From Paramecium pentaurelia (Eukaryota; Ciliophora; Oligohymenophorea; Peniculida; Parameciidae), in assembly GCA_905183005.1 (NCBI GenBank), contig CAJJDO010000133.1, positions 245,017 to 309,016 on the forward strand: DNA of 64,000 bases, read 5' to 3'. The translations under genes and the position numbers were made by a program. The number at the start of each line of letters is the position of its first letter. Positions within the stretch are counted from its first letter, which is position 1. Under the pieces are notes generated by a model, which saw only the letters and a program-made list of their open reading frames with translations, had not been told where the DNA came from and did no database searches. Shown here piece after piece: positions 48,356-60,080 of the stretch.

Positions 48356-48847
48356 AGAAGGAGCAGATATTATATTAAATTAATCAGATTCTGATTTCTT
48401 AGAAAAATTGAAAAATGTTACATAAACATTACGGTATTCATTCTAAATTACAAAAATAGTGCAACAGTCTTCTTTGATGCTTTAGGAGGAGAATTAACTG
48501 GTAAGATTCTTGAAGTCATGCCAAATCATTCTACTTGTTATGTATATGGAGGATTAAGTCTGAAACCAGTTGGTAATGTTTCTATAATGGATTTAATATT
48601 TAAAGATAAAAAAGTTATTGGGTTTTGGTTGACATAATATTTAAAAACAAAAAATATTATTAGTTAAGCTTTATTATTGAAATAATTAAAAGGATTACTT
48701 AAAACTAATCTTAAAACTATTGTGGCTAAAACAGTTAATGTTTCTGATTTCAAAGAAGGTTTAGAATATTATAAGAAAAACATGAGTGAAGGAAAAGTAT
48801 TAATCAAATTCGATTAAAACCAATAATAATCATTATAATAAAATTGA
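47787..48847 (+). CDS. MDR-family NAD(P)H oxidoreductase (quinone/enoyl reductase-like)
   Basis: Medium-chain dehydrogenase/reductase of 336 residues. Motifs: MRAVVLEGPGQEP, VLIKVDSAPINPSDIAFLHG, CVPGFEGSGTVIANGG, GKRVAFYSQSQFGTYGEY, and the cofactor-binding segment AVVHTAAASQLGRMMIRHF. The usual GxxGGVG is replaced by TAAASQLG, the form of the zinc-free quinone reductase and mitochondrial enoyl-reductase groups. Catalytic zinc ligands are missing. It ends ALGGELTGKIL, YVYGGLS, GKVLIKF and a Gln-rich tail. Introns 47999-48022 and 48434-48459 both end TAG. Either fatty-acid synthesis (MECR) or xenobiotic quinone reduction is possible, and sequence alone does not decide. No mitochondrial leader is obvious. 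Confidence 0.9.
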
Positions 48848-48926
48848 ATATATAATATAAATTATTATATAATCTTATTTATTGAATATAGAATATAAAA
48901 TAATAATTGAAAATAGAAATTTTTAT

Positions 48927-49919
48927 TCAATTTATAAATGATTATTAATAAATATTTTATTTCAAAATAGTGAGAGTAGAATTACATTTATGAAATTCCA
49001 TTCTATTATTTAAGAATTGGTTATAAATACTCTCTTTTTCATCAATTGTATCCTTTAATTTTAACTCATAATATTATTCCTAAGTTTTATCTAGTTAACC
49101 CTATTTATCTTACAATATTCTAAGCAATTCGTAATTAGAAAATTTCTAAAATAATAAATAGTTTTTAATTTACATTAATAATTGTACTACATTAAGCATT
49201 TAATATTGTTGCATTCTATTGGACCTCTTGAAATTTATTATAAACAATTTTCAAATCCTGCTTAAGTTTCTCTATTTCAATATAATTTTATTGAATTTTT
49301 TCTAATTAATTATTAATTATTTAATACCTAAAAGGTCTTAATTTTTAATTGCCTTTTGTTTCATTATTTATAATAGATCTCTTTTAATTTATACTTCTAA
49401 TATTTTATTTAACATACTTATTTCCTAATTATTGAAATCATTTAGAGGAATAGGCAACTATTAAGTTGATTACTAAATTTATTATTAAATCCACATATCT
49501 GGTTATGGAGGATTTTGAGTGAATTGAATTAAAAGTGAATTTAGTGTATTCAAAATTGTATTTTCATTTTCTATTTTGATCTGCCAAGTCTCTTCATCAA
49601 TTAAAGGATTCTTTTCAAATTTTTATAAAACAAAATACTTTGGATTGCTTTTTGGAAAATTATAATTGAATAATCTAATAATAATATGAATAAATGATTA
49701 CATTAATATTTCTATATTTTCTAATAATCTGCATAAATATTCTTATTATTTCAAACTAGTTCTTATATCAGAATCAATTTTTGTTATTCCAAAGAATTTT
49801 GAAGCTTCTTCGATTTCATTCTAAATAATTTTATTTAAGAATACTTAAATTTTTTATTCTATAATAGTTGATTAATTCTAAATTGCTTCTACATGTTATA
49901 TTGAACTTTTGACAAACAT
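48927..49919 (-). CDS. Coiled-coil protein of unknown function
   Basis: The 312-residue product starts MFVKSSIQHVEAIQNQS at 49919. Introns 49302-49327 and 49146-49173 end TAG. A first helical half (KIIQNEIEEASKFFG) is followed by a Gln/Asn-rich linker and a coiled coil (EIEKLKQDLKIVYNKFQEVQ). No known domain is recognised. It converges with the oxidoreductase gene at 79 bp. Confidence 0.7.
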
Positions 49920-50535
49920 GTTGCTTCTAAAATTAAAATATTTCTATTATATAATAATTTTAATAATCAGAACTCATCATTAATTATTAGAGTACTATTA
50001 AATCTATTAATAATTAATCAGACCTTCAATACCTATTTTACTTAAATTCTTTTTATGTTAACTTCAATTGAAGATTTATATTACAAAGAATATGCAATAA
50101 TAATATATTATGGAATGTTGATTGAAGTTCAATTAAATGAATATATTTAGTTATTAATTTGATAAATTATAAAGTTCTGATATATAAAAATTTCATAAAT
50201 AAATAAAATTACATATATTTTGATTTACCTAAAGATTTCCTGAAATAATCTAAAATTTACAAACAAAAATATTGCATTAAAATCAAAATTTTCATTATTT
50301 AAAACTTAACCCATATTTTTGATATAATAAATGAAAAATAATTTTTGATATTATTGTTTTATTTATATATATAATGAATTATTATGATAATTGGGGTTCT
50401 TCAAATATAATAATTGAATATATTTCAAATTAAAAATGAAAAATTGAAAATAATATTGATAATTCTTAGTAGAATATATTTTAATATATATATATAAAAT
50501 AATATTTCGGAATTACCATAGTTATTATTTAATAA
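49920..50535. other. Intergenic, divergent promoters
   Basis: These 616 bp are very A+T rich, with a short TA run at 50490-50498. No coding frame or RNA gene is seen. Confidence 0.55.
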
Positions 50536-51540
50536 ATGGAAAACAAATAAATTGCTTGGATTGTTCTCCTTATTTTGTTAACAGTCTTTGTTTTAATGAT
50601 CTGCTATAAATTTTGGACATTTCTGACAATTATAAACAACAAACAACAATTTAAAAATAATATTAGAAATTTCAGTCTTAAGATATATGAGTAAACTATT
50701 ATGTTAAGAAATGCATAGTATTTTCAAATGAGGTTGACTAAGAATGAAATAACATATTATAAATAGAATAAGGAACAATAAGTAGTATGTAAATTTTAAA
50801 TTGATTAAAATACGAATTGCAATTTTTTTAAATATCTAGAATATAAGGTATAATGTAATGTAGGTATGTAATAAGAAATGGATAGAATAAAAAAATAATA
50901 TTATCATTAATTAATTACTAAATAACAAATAGAGAAAGGGGATATAAGTGTTTTAGATGCATTTGTTTTGTAATTAAATTAAAAAAACTGGGAAGACTTT
51001 TTATCAACTGATTTCAAAAAAATAGAAATATTATTTGTGCCATCATATATTTTAGATGAGAATCAAATGTAGGGTAAATAAATTTAATAAAAATACTGTG
51101 AATTCTTATCTTGTTTTCAACCAATCGATTATAAAATAGATATTTTATTTAAAAAAATATTCTTTGTAACAACAAATATTAAAAAAAAGAGTGTTATTTT
51201 AATTGAATTAGATTTTGAAAAAAAATCATTTCTAATTCATAGTACATTAGGTAAAGAGGATTACAATAATTTTACTAATTTATGTCATCAACTAAAATTC
51301 TTAATAATCAATGCTGATTAATAATGGAATGAATAGAGAATCCAAATAAACAATAATTATTAAAACGAATAGCATTCAATATGTGGGCGATGTAACTTAA
51401 AATAAAGTAAAACAACAGAAATAGATTATTACGCGGGATGCTTGTTAGCTTATTCGTATAATTTCGGAGCCAACTAATAAGAATTTGGATCAGTTGATGA
51501 TATTAAGAGTTTTATCACAAATAATTTACTAGTTGACTGA
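50536..51540 (+). CDS. Single-pass membrane protein, weakly C48-protease-like
   Basis: A 334-residue single-exon frame. Residues 6-30 form one membrane helix (IAWIVLLILLTVFVLMICY). The luminal or cytosolic part has LFKKIFFVTTNIKKKSVIL followed by IELDFEKKSFLIHSTLG and, further on, SICGRCNL and AGCLLAYSYNFG. The order (strand, strand, then a Cys-Gly segment and a helix) loosely mirrors Ulp1/SENP peptidases, as in the gene at 58804. The His of NxHW and the Asp of the DS motif are not in place, so any such domain would be inactive. I do not assign a function. Confidence 0.6.
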
Positions 51541-51802
51541 TTTAACAATTATTTTTATAATTATTTTATATTTAATAAAGGATTATGAAAATCTAGAATT
51601 TTTTCAATTTTGAAATTATGAAAATGTTTTTATAATATTAGAAATTGTTTAATATTTATTTAATTTTTGAGACATAACAAATAAATATTAAGATAATAAC
51701 AATGAATGAATTATATGTAAATATATTGAATAAGAAGGAATAAAAATAAGAAAATATATTTAAATATATATATATATTAATTGTAAATTTGAAATAATAT
51801 AA

Positions 51803-54800
51803 ATGTTTATAGCTTGGTTGTTTATACTAATATAGATAACAAATACAGAGAATTCATATTGTTAATGTGATAATGGATTAGAAAATGGATTATATTGTTT
51901 TTAGACAATATAAAATTGTTTAGATTGTGGGAATTATGTTGTGAATGAAAAAGATATATGTACAAGTGTAACAAGTTGTGATTAATCAATATAATAATAA
52001 AAAGATTGTAAAACATGTTTTGATAATTATTTATTATCAAATGGAAAATGTTGGTAAAAAATATTATATTGTGCAATATAATTAGATAGTATATGTTAAA
52101 AATGTTAAGATAAATATTTATTGAAAAACTAAGATGATAAAATTTAGATTTGTATTAATAGTAATGAGATATAATATTGTAAATATTATTAATAAAATGG
52201 AAAATGTAATAAATGTGATAACAATTATCATGTATCTATAAATGCAACTTTATGTTATTAAGATATTAAATATTGTGATATACATTAAGATGATAAATGT
52301 TCAAACTGTATTACTGGATATTCAAAACATACAAATTCTACATTTTGTTTTCCTGATATTTTAAATTGTTAAATTGGATCAACATTTTATATAGATGAAA
52401 CATAAAAGACATATTGTAATAAATGTAATGATGGTTATTAATCTACTGAAAATAAATTATGTTCATTAGATGATAAGAATTGTCTATTATTTAATTAAGA
52501 TTTGACAATATGTTTAAAATGCATTAATGATTACATATTAATTGGTAAAAAATGTGAAAATTGTCCAATTAAATATTGTAGTACTTGTGGAGATTCATAA
52601 ATCTTTAAGAAAATTTGTTCATAATGTTAAACAGGTTATGTAAAAGGATCAAATGCTCTATCCTGTATAGGTTAATGTGAAAGTTAAACTTCTACAATGA
52701 CAAATTGTGTTACTTGTTCAAATTAAACATGTACAAAATGTTCAGATGGATATTTTATTAATCCTTAAGGAAAATGTACTTCTTGTTCTGCTAAATATGC
52801 AAGTTGTGAATTATGCATTATTAATAAATGTACAAGTTGTTCAAATAATTATTATTATGATAATAGTAAATAATATTGTTATTTATGTTCCACTTTCAAT
52901 ACTGGTTGTTAAACTTGTTTAAATTCATTATCAACAGGAACCACTAATAATATTATATGTTAAAAATGTGAACCTGGATATATATTAACTAGTACATAAT
53001 AATGTATGAAGTGTGGTTAATTATTTGAAAATTGTGATACTTGCACTAATCTAGGAAATAGTTTTTAATGTAATACATGTTTACCAGGTTACTTAAAATT
53101 GACTGATACAACATAAGGTTCTGTTAATCCTACATTTTATTGTTTAGATTGTTCTGGATCTATTATTAATTTATTAAATTGTTATAAATGTGAATTATAA
53201 TCAGATACTACAACAACCAATCAATATAATTGTAAATTATGTAAAGATGGCTATTATCTAGAAGAATAGAATTGTCTCTAATGTCCACCAACTTGTACAC
53301 AATGTACTTCACTTAATACTTGTACAAGATGTTAAACTTCACTCATTCTATATAATGGTTAATGTACATCAGAAACAACTGGATTTTAATTAACATCTTC
53401 AACTAATTCAAATGATGCATTAGCTTATGGTAATATCCTTATTTCGAAATCAAGTCTTGGACCTTTCCCATTTATAGGTACACTTAATTCCAAAGGATTT
53501 TTCTGTTAAAGTGATAAATAATGCAATATGTATGGTAGATGTTTATTGATATCTTGTAAATGTATTTAAAATATTGCTGGAAGTAGATGTCAATTCACTA
53601 TTACATCTGATTTTATTAAATTGCAAACTGAATTATTAACCTACTTAAATACTTAAACTATATTTGATCCAAATTTTGTTGAAATTATTTAATTGATATC
53701 AGATACAACTTATGCAGTCACAGAAAGCAACATTAAATCATTTTAGTAAGCTCTTGATAAATAAATAGCATTACATTTTGATCTAAAATACTTTACTGCC
53801 ATTGGAGCTATTTCTAAAAACTTATTTTAATAAGAAAATATTGCTGCTTAGAAATTAGCTAATCTTGATAATTCATTATTTAATGCAATATTAAAATAAT
53901 CAGAATCTATTATGATTTCTGAAATTTAAAATACTGCAGGACCATTTCATAAATAAATTATTGGAAAATTTGATTTATTTAGTGATGACTCATATTCCAC
54001 ATTTAAATATAATTTTGTAAAATCATATGGTACTTGTGATAATGATAAAAAATTATTAAGTCCATAAATTTATTTTACTGAAGAAAATCTTGCAGAAATA
54101 AAAATACTATAATCAGATGCATAAACTCCTCTTATTTTCAATTAAATGCATCTTTACTATTAAAATCATAGATCATCAGGTTAAACTATAAATTCTACTA
54201 TATCTAGAATCTAATTAATAAAATCTGGAAAAATATTACCAGTAAGTGGAATGAATATGGTTATTGTTGTTCCAAAAAGTGATTAATATTATGCTGATTT
54301 AAATGAAAATAATGTTTGTGTATAATGGAATGAAGATAAATAAATCTGGGAAAATACTAAAGCTACATTATTAAAATGTAAATATTACACTGTTTGTTAA
54401 GTAAATAATTTAGGTGATTTTGGTACTTATGTTTAGATTATTAGAAATCTTACTACTAATTCATCTAGTTTATCTAGTATCTTTGAAATTCCATAAGGAT
54501 TTAAATTTGTGAAAACTGTCTAAAATTGTGCTTTTGCTATTTCAATGACTTTAATAGGATTATTTTTATCATTTCTTACATTACTATGCATTTTATATAA
54601 AAGACCAATTAAAAAAAAAAAGTCAAAGAAATTCTCTGATATATATGAAACTGTATAAACTGGTAATGCTTTAGTTTAGAATCCAATAAATTAAATCAAA
54701 ATTAGAAAGAAATCAAAAAACTTTTGGAGTGTTTATCCAATAAATGCCATTTTTACAGCATCTTCTTTAGAATTCTCATTATAAAAGTTATCACTTTATA

Positions 54801-55201
54801 TAATCTAAATTTAAATGTATGTAACATTTACATCTGTATATTTATCATCATTACCATTCAAATTTGGAATGTTAACTGCCTATTATTTATTAGTAATCAT
54901 ATAAACTTGGATTTGTAATTATTTGTATGGAGGATTAGCCTTAGCATTCAGAAAGAAAAGAAAAGGAAAAGTTTTGGGTTTCTATTGGATTTTATGGATA
55001 ATTTTATTTTTTGGGAATATGATAATAGGAATATGGTAAATGTATGGATTGGAATTTAAGTTTGATATGTATTTATTGGTTGGTGTTTTAATAGAATTCA
55101 TCTTAGATTCAATATTTTGTGATTTATTTTTAACATACTTATATTAGAGCTTATTTATAGATGAAGTAGTAGGAATATTTAAGATAATAAAATTTAAGGG
55201 A
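51803..55201 (+). CDS. Large Cys-rich membrane protein with GPS-like motif, 3' end past N-join
   Basis: The frame has no intron and runs 1,133 codons to the N at 55202; the last codons are on the second copy, giving 1,137 residues. A signal peptide (MFIAWLFILIQITNTEN) is followed by about 500 residues of CxxC-rich repeats of the furin/growth-factor-receptor type (for example CSNCITGYSK, CTKCSDGYFIN, CLPGYLKL). After a 330-residue Cys-poor region comes CVQWNEDKQIW, CKYYTVCQVNNLGDFGTYV, close to the GPS motif (C-x-W, W, C, C, LxxF). Then come about four to five membrane helices (AISMTLIGLFLSFLTLLCIL and later). Ciliates have large families of such surface proteins; the ligand is unknown. Confidence 0.88.
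54036..55201 (+). repeat. First copy of a 1,166-bp overlap at the N-join 55202
   Basis: This matches 55203-56368 with offset 1167 and no difference seen. It begins and ends exactly at the join. Confidence 0.95.
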
Positions 55202-55202
55202 N

Positions 55203-56368
55203 GTGATAATGATAAAAAATTATTAAGTCCATAAATTTATTTTACTGAAGAAAATCTTGCAGAAATAAAAATACTATAATCAGATGCATAAACTCCTCTT
55301 ATTTTCAATTAAATGCATCTTTACTATTAAAATCATAGATCATCAGGTTAAACTATAAATTCTACTATATCTAGAATCTAATTAATAAAATCTGGAAAAA
55401 TATTACCAGTAAGTGGAATGAATATGGTTATTGTTGTTCCAAAAAGTGATTAATATTATGCTGATTTAAATGAAAATAATGTTTGTGTATAATGGAATGA
55501 AGATAAATAAATCTGGGAAAATACTAAAGCTACATTATTAAAATGTAAATATTACACTGTTTGTTAAGTAAATAATTTAGGTGATTTTGGTACTTATGTT
55601 TAGATTATTAGAAATCTTACTACTAATTCATCTAGTTTATCTAGTATCTTTGAAATTCCATAAGGATTTAAATTTGTGAAAACTGTCTAAAATTGTGCTT
55701 TTGCTATTTCAATGACTTTAATAGGATTATTTTTATCATTTCTTACATTACTATGCATTTTATATAAAAGACCAATTAAAAAAAAAAAGTCAAAGAAATT
55801 CTCTGATATATATGAAACTGTATAAACTGGTAATGCTTTAGTTTAGAATCCAATAAATTAAATCAAAATTAGAAAGAAATCAAAAAACTTTTGGAGTGTT
55901 TATCCAATAAATGCCATTTTTACAGCATCTTCTTTAGAATTCTCATTATAAAAGTTATCACTTTATATAATCTAAATTTAAATGTATGTAACATTTACAT
56001 CTGTATATTTATCATCATTACCATTCAAATTTGGAATGTTAACTGCCTATTATTTATTAGTAATCATATAAACTTGGATTTGTAATTATTTGTATGGAGG
56101 ATTAGCCTTAGCATTCAGAAAGAAAAGAAAAGGAAAAGTTTTGGGTTTCTATTGGATTTTATGGATAATTTTATTTTTTGGGAATATGATAATAGGAATA
56201 TGGTAAATGTATGGATTGGAATTTAAGTTTGATATGTATTTATTGGTTGGTGTTTTAATAGAATTCATCTTAGATTCAATATTTTGTGATTTATTTTTAA
56301 CATACTTATATTAGAGCTTATTTATAGATGAAGTAGTAGGAATATTTAAGATAATAAAATTTAAGGGA
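55203..56368 (+). repeat. Second copy of the 1,166-bp overlap
   Basis: This is the counterpart of 54036-55201. Confidence 0.95.
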
Positions 56369-56383
56369 TATTATGAATAATGA
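55203..56383 (+). CDS. 3' end of the Cys-rich membrane protein (duplicate of its C-terminal part)
   Basis: This continues the same frame as 51803-55201. It repeats the region from CDNDKKLLSPQIYF to the last membrane helix, then adds the true end (KFKGYYEQ) and TGA at 56381-56383. Only the final 15 bp are new. It should be merged with the upstream copy. The stop is 16 bp from the stop of the convergent kinase gene. Confidence 0.88.
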
Positions 56384-56399
56384 TATAAAAACTATATAA

Positions 56400-57248
56400 T
56401 CAAATAATATTTATTAATTAACTTAGATCGTGGTTTCCATCAATCCAAGGATGATTGAGTACTTATTCAATTGTGTATCTATTTTCTGGATCAGGTGATA
56501 TCATTTTTTCAAATAAATCTTAAAATAAGATGTCATTTTATTTATTATTTCTATTGGCTAATTTCCAAAAGTTATTCCATTTTTTTTCAGAAATAATCTT
56601 CCAATAAGGGCATTTTAAAGAGATATCAGAAAATGGAGGGAATCCATAATATAGAATAAATATTAGAACAGCCAGAGCAAAAATGTCACATTTTTTCAAC
56701 AAATTTGATTGTATATATTTTTCCTAAATCCATAATTCTGGTGACATATAATTCTGTGTTCCACAATTTCTGATATACTTTTTTTTATTATCTACAATAT
56801 CAGCAAAACCAAAATCTATTAGGATGATTCGAAAGTGGTTGTCAAGCATGACATTTTCTAATTTTATATCTCGATGAACATAATCAAGTTTGTGTAGATA
56901 TTAGATAGTTTCGCTTAACTCTAATAGAATTTGCTTCACTGTTCTGATTTCTAATTGAATTCCATTCTTGATGATTGTAAATAAATCAATCTTCAATTAT
57001 TGACAGATAAAATAGTTGTAATGAGGATGATGATTAATAATCTTTAAGATGCGTGGATGATCTAGACTTTTTAATATTTAAATTTCCTTCTGTCTCAATT
57101 TATCTGAAAAATTTAGTTTGTAAATCTTTATTACGCACTATTTGCCTTCATAATCACATAAATATAGATTGCTTGAAAAGCCATCTCCTATTTTCTACTT
57201 TAATTGTATCATATTAAAACCAATAATTAATTCTTACACATCTTTCAT
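56400..57248 (-). CDS. Ser/Thr protein kinase
   Basis: The 282-residue product is a bare kinase domain with no intron. The glycine loop is IGDGFSSNLYLC, the ATP Lys lies in CVIKIYKL, the catalytic loop is YVHRDIKLENVML, then LIDFGFADI, CGTQNYMSPEL, CDIFALAVLIFILYYGFPPF and ENRYTIEQVLNHPWI. It fits the CAMK-like group of ciliate kinases (compare the gene at 1-1043). No regulatory domain is attached. The first ATG gives MKDVQELIIG; a second ATG 13 residues on would also keep the full domain. Confidence 0.93.
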
Positions 57249-57351
57249 TTTACAATTTTTCATACAATAAATTGAATAACAAATCTTATATAATATAATC
57301 TATTTATATATTTATTTAATTATTTATTTATATTTTATTATTTAAATTTCG

Positions 57352-58149
57352 TCATTCTTCTTCCTAACCAAATTATTAATCTTCTTCCTATTAAATTTTA
57401 ACAATTTATTATTCTTCAATTTATTATTTTTCATCCTTATTTTAATTCTAATTCTATTCCATTTTATTAAAATCTTCTTTAGACTGCTTTTTTTGATTCT
57501 TATTTACTTAACTTCGAGCTATTTTTCCTTTAGCTGCTGCTTAAATCTTAATAATATTTTGCACATCTTTATCATCCTAAATATTTTAATATTATATAAT
57601 TACAAAACTAGTCAACTTTGGCAATTCTTCATTTTGATCATCTTAATCAATTTAATCATCTTAATAAATTTAAGCATCATGACCTATATTTGGATTCTCA
57701 TAATCATCAATATCTTTTGTGATCTTATCATAAAGATCATTCACATATTCTTTTGCAGCTTTTTTCTCCTCAGGATAACTTCCTTAAGAACTGGCATGAG
57801 AAATATTGTTTGGATTCCCAGATCCCACTCTTTTTACTTATTGGCTATCAGGTCTGTTGTTTGATTTCTCTACTACTATTTTTGCTTTCTCAGTCATATC
57901 TGAAGGTTTGGGTGGCTTGTGTACTCTACCTGGAGCCTCTCCCTTAGCAATATTGTATTTGCTTTCAAATTTAAATTCCTTTCCTTATGCCATACTTTCA
58001 AAGTAATCTGCTCCATATTTTATTATATCATCTGGCTAATCTCTCAATACCTTTTTATTCACTAATCTACATACTTCTCTTGAAAAATCATGTAATATTT
58101 AATGAAAACCTTCAGGCACTGGATATTTTTATAAGTATTTTGATGCCAT
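57352..58149 (-). CDS. RIIa-domain and IQ-motif protein, probably ciliary
   Basis: About 256 residues. Residues 6-45 match the RIIa dimerisation/docking domain that binds AKAP-type helices: YPVPEGFHQILHDFSREV, CRLVNKKVLRDQPDDIIKYG and ADYFESMAQ. The middle is Pro/Ser/Lys-rich. Near residue 190 an IQ-like motif (IIKIQAAAKGKIARSQV) suggests calmodulin binding, then a Gln/Glu-rich tail. This layout is like ropporin/SPA17/CABYR proteins of the axoneme. A 27-nt in-frame GT...TAG segment at 57577-57603 sits between KLTSF and DDKDVQN and is probably an intron. The several plus-strand open frames in this region are shadows of this gene. Confidence 0.9.
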
Positions 58150-58358
58150 TTGATAACTGTTTAGAATTTATATTAATAATTATTTTTATTAGCCTATCCA
58201 TCCATCATACTTTTAAATTATTTAATTATTATGTCTATTTAATTTTTCATTAATTATTTTTTTAATATTACATTTATTCAACCATTTTATATGTATATTC
58301 TTATCACATTATAAATCAAGAAATATTAATAATCTTATTCAATTAAATCATTAATCCA
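58150..58358. other. Intergenic between the RIIa gene and tRNA-Lys
   Basis: These 209 bp have no coding frame. They hold the 5' flank of the tRNA and the promoter region of the minus-strand RIIa gene. Confidence 0.5.
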
Positions 58359-58432
58359 GCCCTCCTAGCTCAGTTGGTCAGAGCGTTGGCCTTTTAAGCC
58401 AAATGTCAAGGGTTCGACCCCCTTGGAGGGCG
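58359..58432 (+). tRNA. tRNA-Lys (UUU)
   Basis: The cloverleaf is complete. The acceptor stem GCCCTCC pairs with GGAGGGC, and the D stem GCTC with GAGC. The anticodon stem TTGGC/GCCAA carries the loop CTTTTAA with anticodon TTT, the T arm is AAGGG-TTCGACC-CCCTT, and the discriminator is G. A T7 run right after (from about 58435) is the Pol III terminator. CCA is not encoded. It reads AAA/AAG, which suits the Lys-rich, A-ending codon use of the window. It is not a Gln suppressor tRNA. Confidence 0.97.
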
Positions 58433-58803
58433 GCTTTTTTTTATTTTTAAACAATTAATTAATTAAATAAATTAATAAATATATAATCAAAATATTTTGT
58501 ATCAAATGCTCTAAATAAAAACTAATTTTAATTATATTTAGAAGTAGGAAGATTAAAATTGGGAAGACATTTTGAATATAAATAATTATGGGAAAACTAT
58601 ATTATAATTCATAAATTTAATTAAAAAATGATGAATTTTTTGGTGATTCTATGATTCTCAAAAGTTTGAAAAAGACATCAGGATTGTAATAAATATTTAA
58701 TTCAAAAATTTGATCAAAATATAAATTGATTTAAGAGTATTATATACAAACACTATTTGATTTTACAGAGATTAATATTTTAATTATTTTTATATCTATT
58801 TTT
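58433..58803 (+). other. Intergenic with a possible missed exon
   Basis: After the Pol III T-run there is a short open frame from ATG 58588 (MGKLYYNSQIQLKNDEFFG) to TGA at about 58711. Its NDEFFGDS block looks MORN-like, so it may be a 5' exon or a relic of the MORN/C48 gene downstream. No convincing splice joins it to the ATG at 58804. Confidence 0.35.
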
Positions 58804-60051
58804 ATGCGTCTTGGTTTGAAACTGAAAAAAGAGTCAAAACCCCCTTAAGAATAGTAATAAGAATAGACAACCTAAGAATTTAAATTTGATTTCATTTTCT
58901 TCAATTCTAATTAATAATAACAATTTGACAATCAAGATTCAAAATAATTTAAGTTAATTATCTAAAAAAAGAATACTAATGAATAAATGATAATACAGAA
59001 AGACTATGTTTATATTGGAGAGGCACAAAATAATAAAATGCATGGTAATGGTAAAATCTATATAAAATAATATGATGCATATTGCAATAACAATTACTTT
59101 GTATATGAAGGTTAATTTCAAAATGATTAAATTGATGGAAAAGGTACAGAATACTATGGAAAAACAAATAATAAAAAAGTAGATGGAATATTCTAAAAGT
59201 TGTCCTTAATTGAAAAATTCTAAGAATACAATTAAGATGGAAGTATATTGATTAAATAACAAAATTTGCAATAGTCAATATTATAATAATCCTTTATTCA
59301 AGAAGACCGAAGTGTCAATAAAACTTTTCGAATCAAATCAGGAGTTAAACAAACACCACCTTAACCCTAATCATAAAAATCATAAGTTAAATAAAATGAT
59401 AAATGGACAAAGTTCGATGTTGAATTGAGCAAAGACCATCTTTCATCTCTTTTGTCAGAAAAGGCTATAAATGATTCAATCATTGAAGCATATCTTAATT
59501 ACATAAATTATATAGATTCCGAAAAGTTTTTTAATCTAAAGTCATTGCCTGAAATATAAGCATATAAAAGAGCTCTCATTATTCCTTATTTCTTATTCGA
59601 ATAACAAAAATTAGATGTACTCACTTATTTTGCTGAATTTTCTTATATTAAAGGATAATTTTGGTAAGTTTATAAATAAATATTTGCTATTGTTAATTCT
59701 AATGGTCATTGGATTCTTCTAGAATTAATTTTTGAAGGTTAAGATATAAAAATGAAAGTTTATGATAGTTGTTCTAAAAAAAAAGCAATATTTTATGTTA
59801 CTATTTGCAAACATGTATGGAATATGATTGAACCAATCATCAAATTACATAATTTGACAATCTCTTGGAAATCTAAAGATATTATTGTAGCTGAATGTCC
59901 TTAATTATCTTAACCAAACGATTCTGGTATTTTCATCTGTGCTTATTTAAAATATTTAATTTCTAATATTAGTTTAGATTAAATTACATAGGAAGTAATT
60001 AATAATATAAGAAAAATAGAATTGTTTAATATTGTTAAAAAGGAAAAATGA
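58804..60051 (+). CDS. MORN-repeat protein with Ulp1/C48-like protease domain lacking its Cys
   Basis: The 415-residue single exon has two MORN repeats near residues 70-125 (YIGEAQNNKMHGNGKIY, YEGQFQNDQIDGKGTEYY) and a basic linker. The C-terminal domain is like Ulp1/SENP cysteine peptidases, which cut SUMO or related tags. Its pattern reads IFAIVNSNGHWILLELIF (His of NxHW), KVYDSCSKKK (Asp of YDS), and CPQLSQPNDSGIFICAYL. In active enzymes the last block is Q-x-N-x-x-D-C-G. Here the Cys is Ser (NDSG) while the Gln, Asn, Asp and Gly remain. It is therefore a likely pseudo-protease or a Ser-dependent variant. MORN repeats point to the plasma membrane or cortex. Confidence 0.85.
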
Positions 60052-60080
60052 AATAAAATATTAAAATAATAGATTATGCT

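Noticed and set aside
57493..58253. Several overlapping plus-strand open frames of 64-123 codons
   Set aside because: They lie on the wrong strand of the RIIa/IQ gene and are shadows of it.
58359..58432. Possible Gln suppressor tRNA
   Set aside because: The anticodon is TTT, so it is tRNA-Lys. A Gln tRNA reading UAA or UAG would have TTA or CTA.
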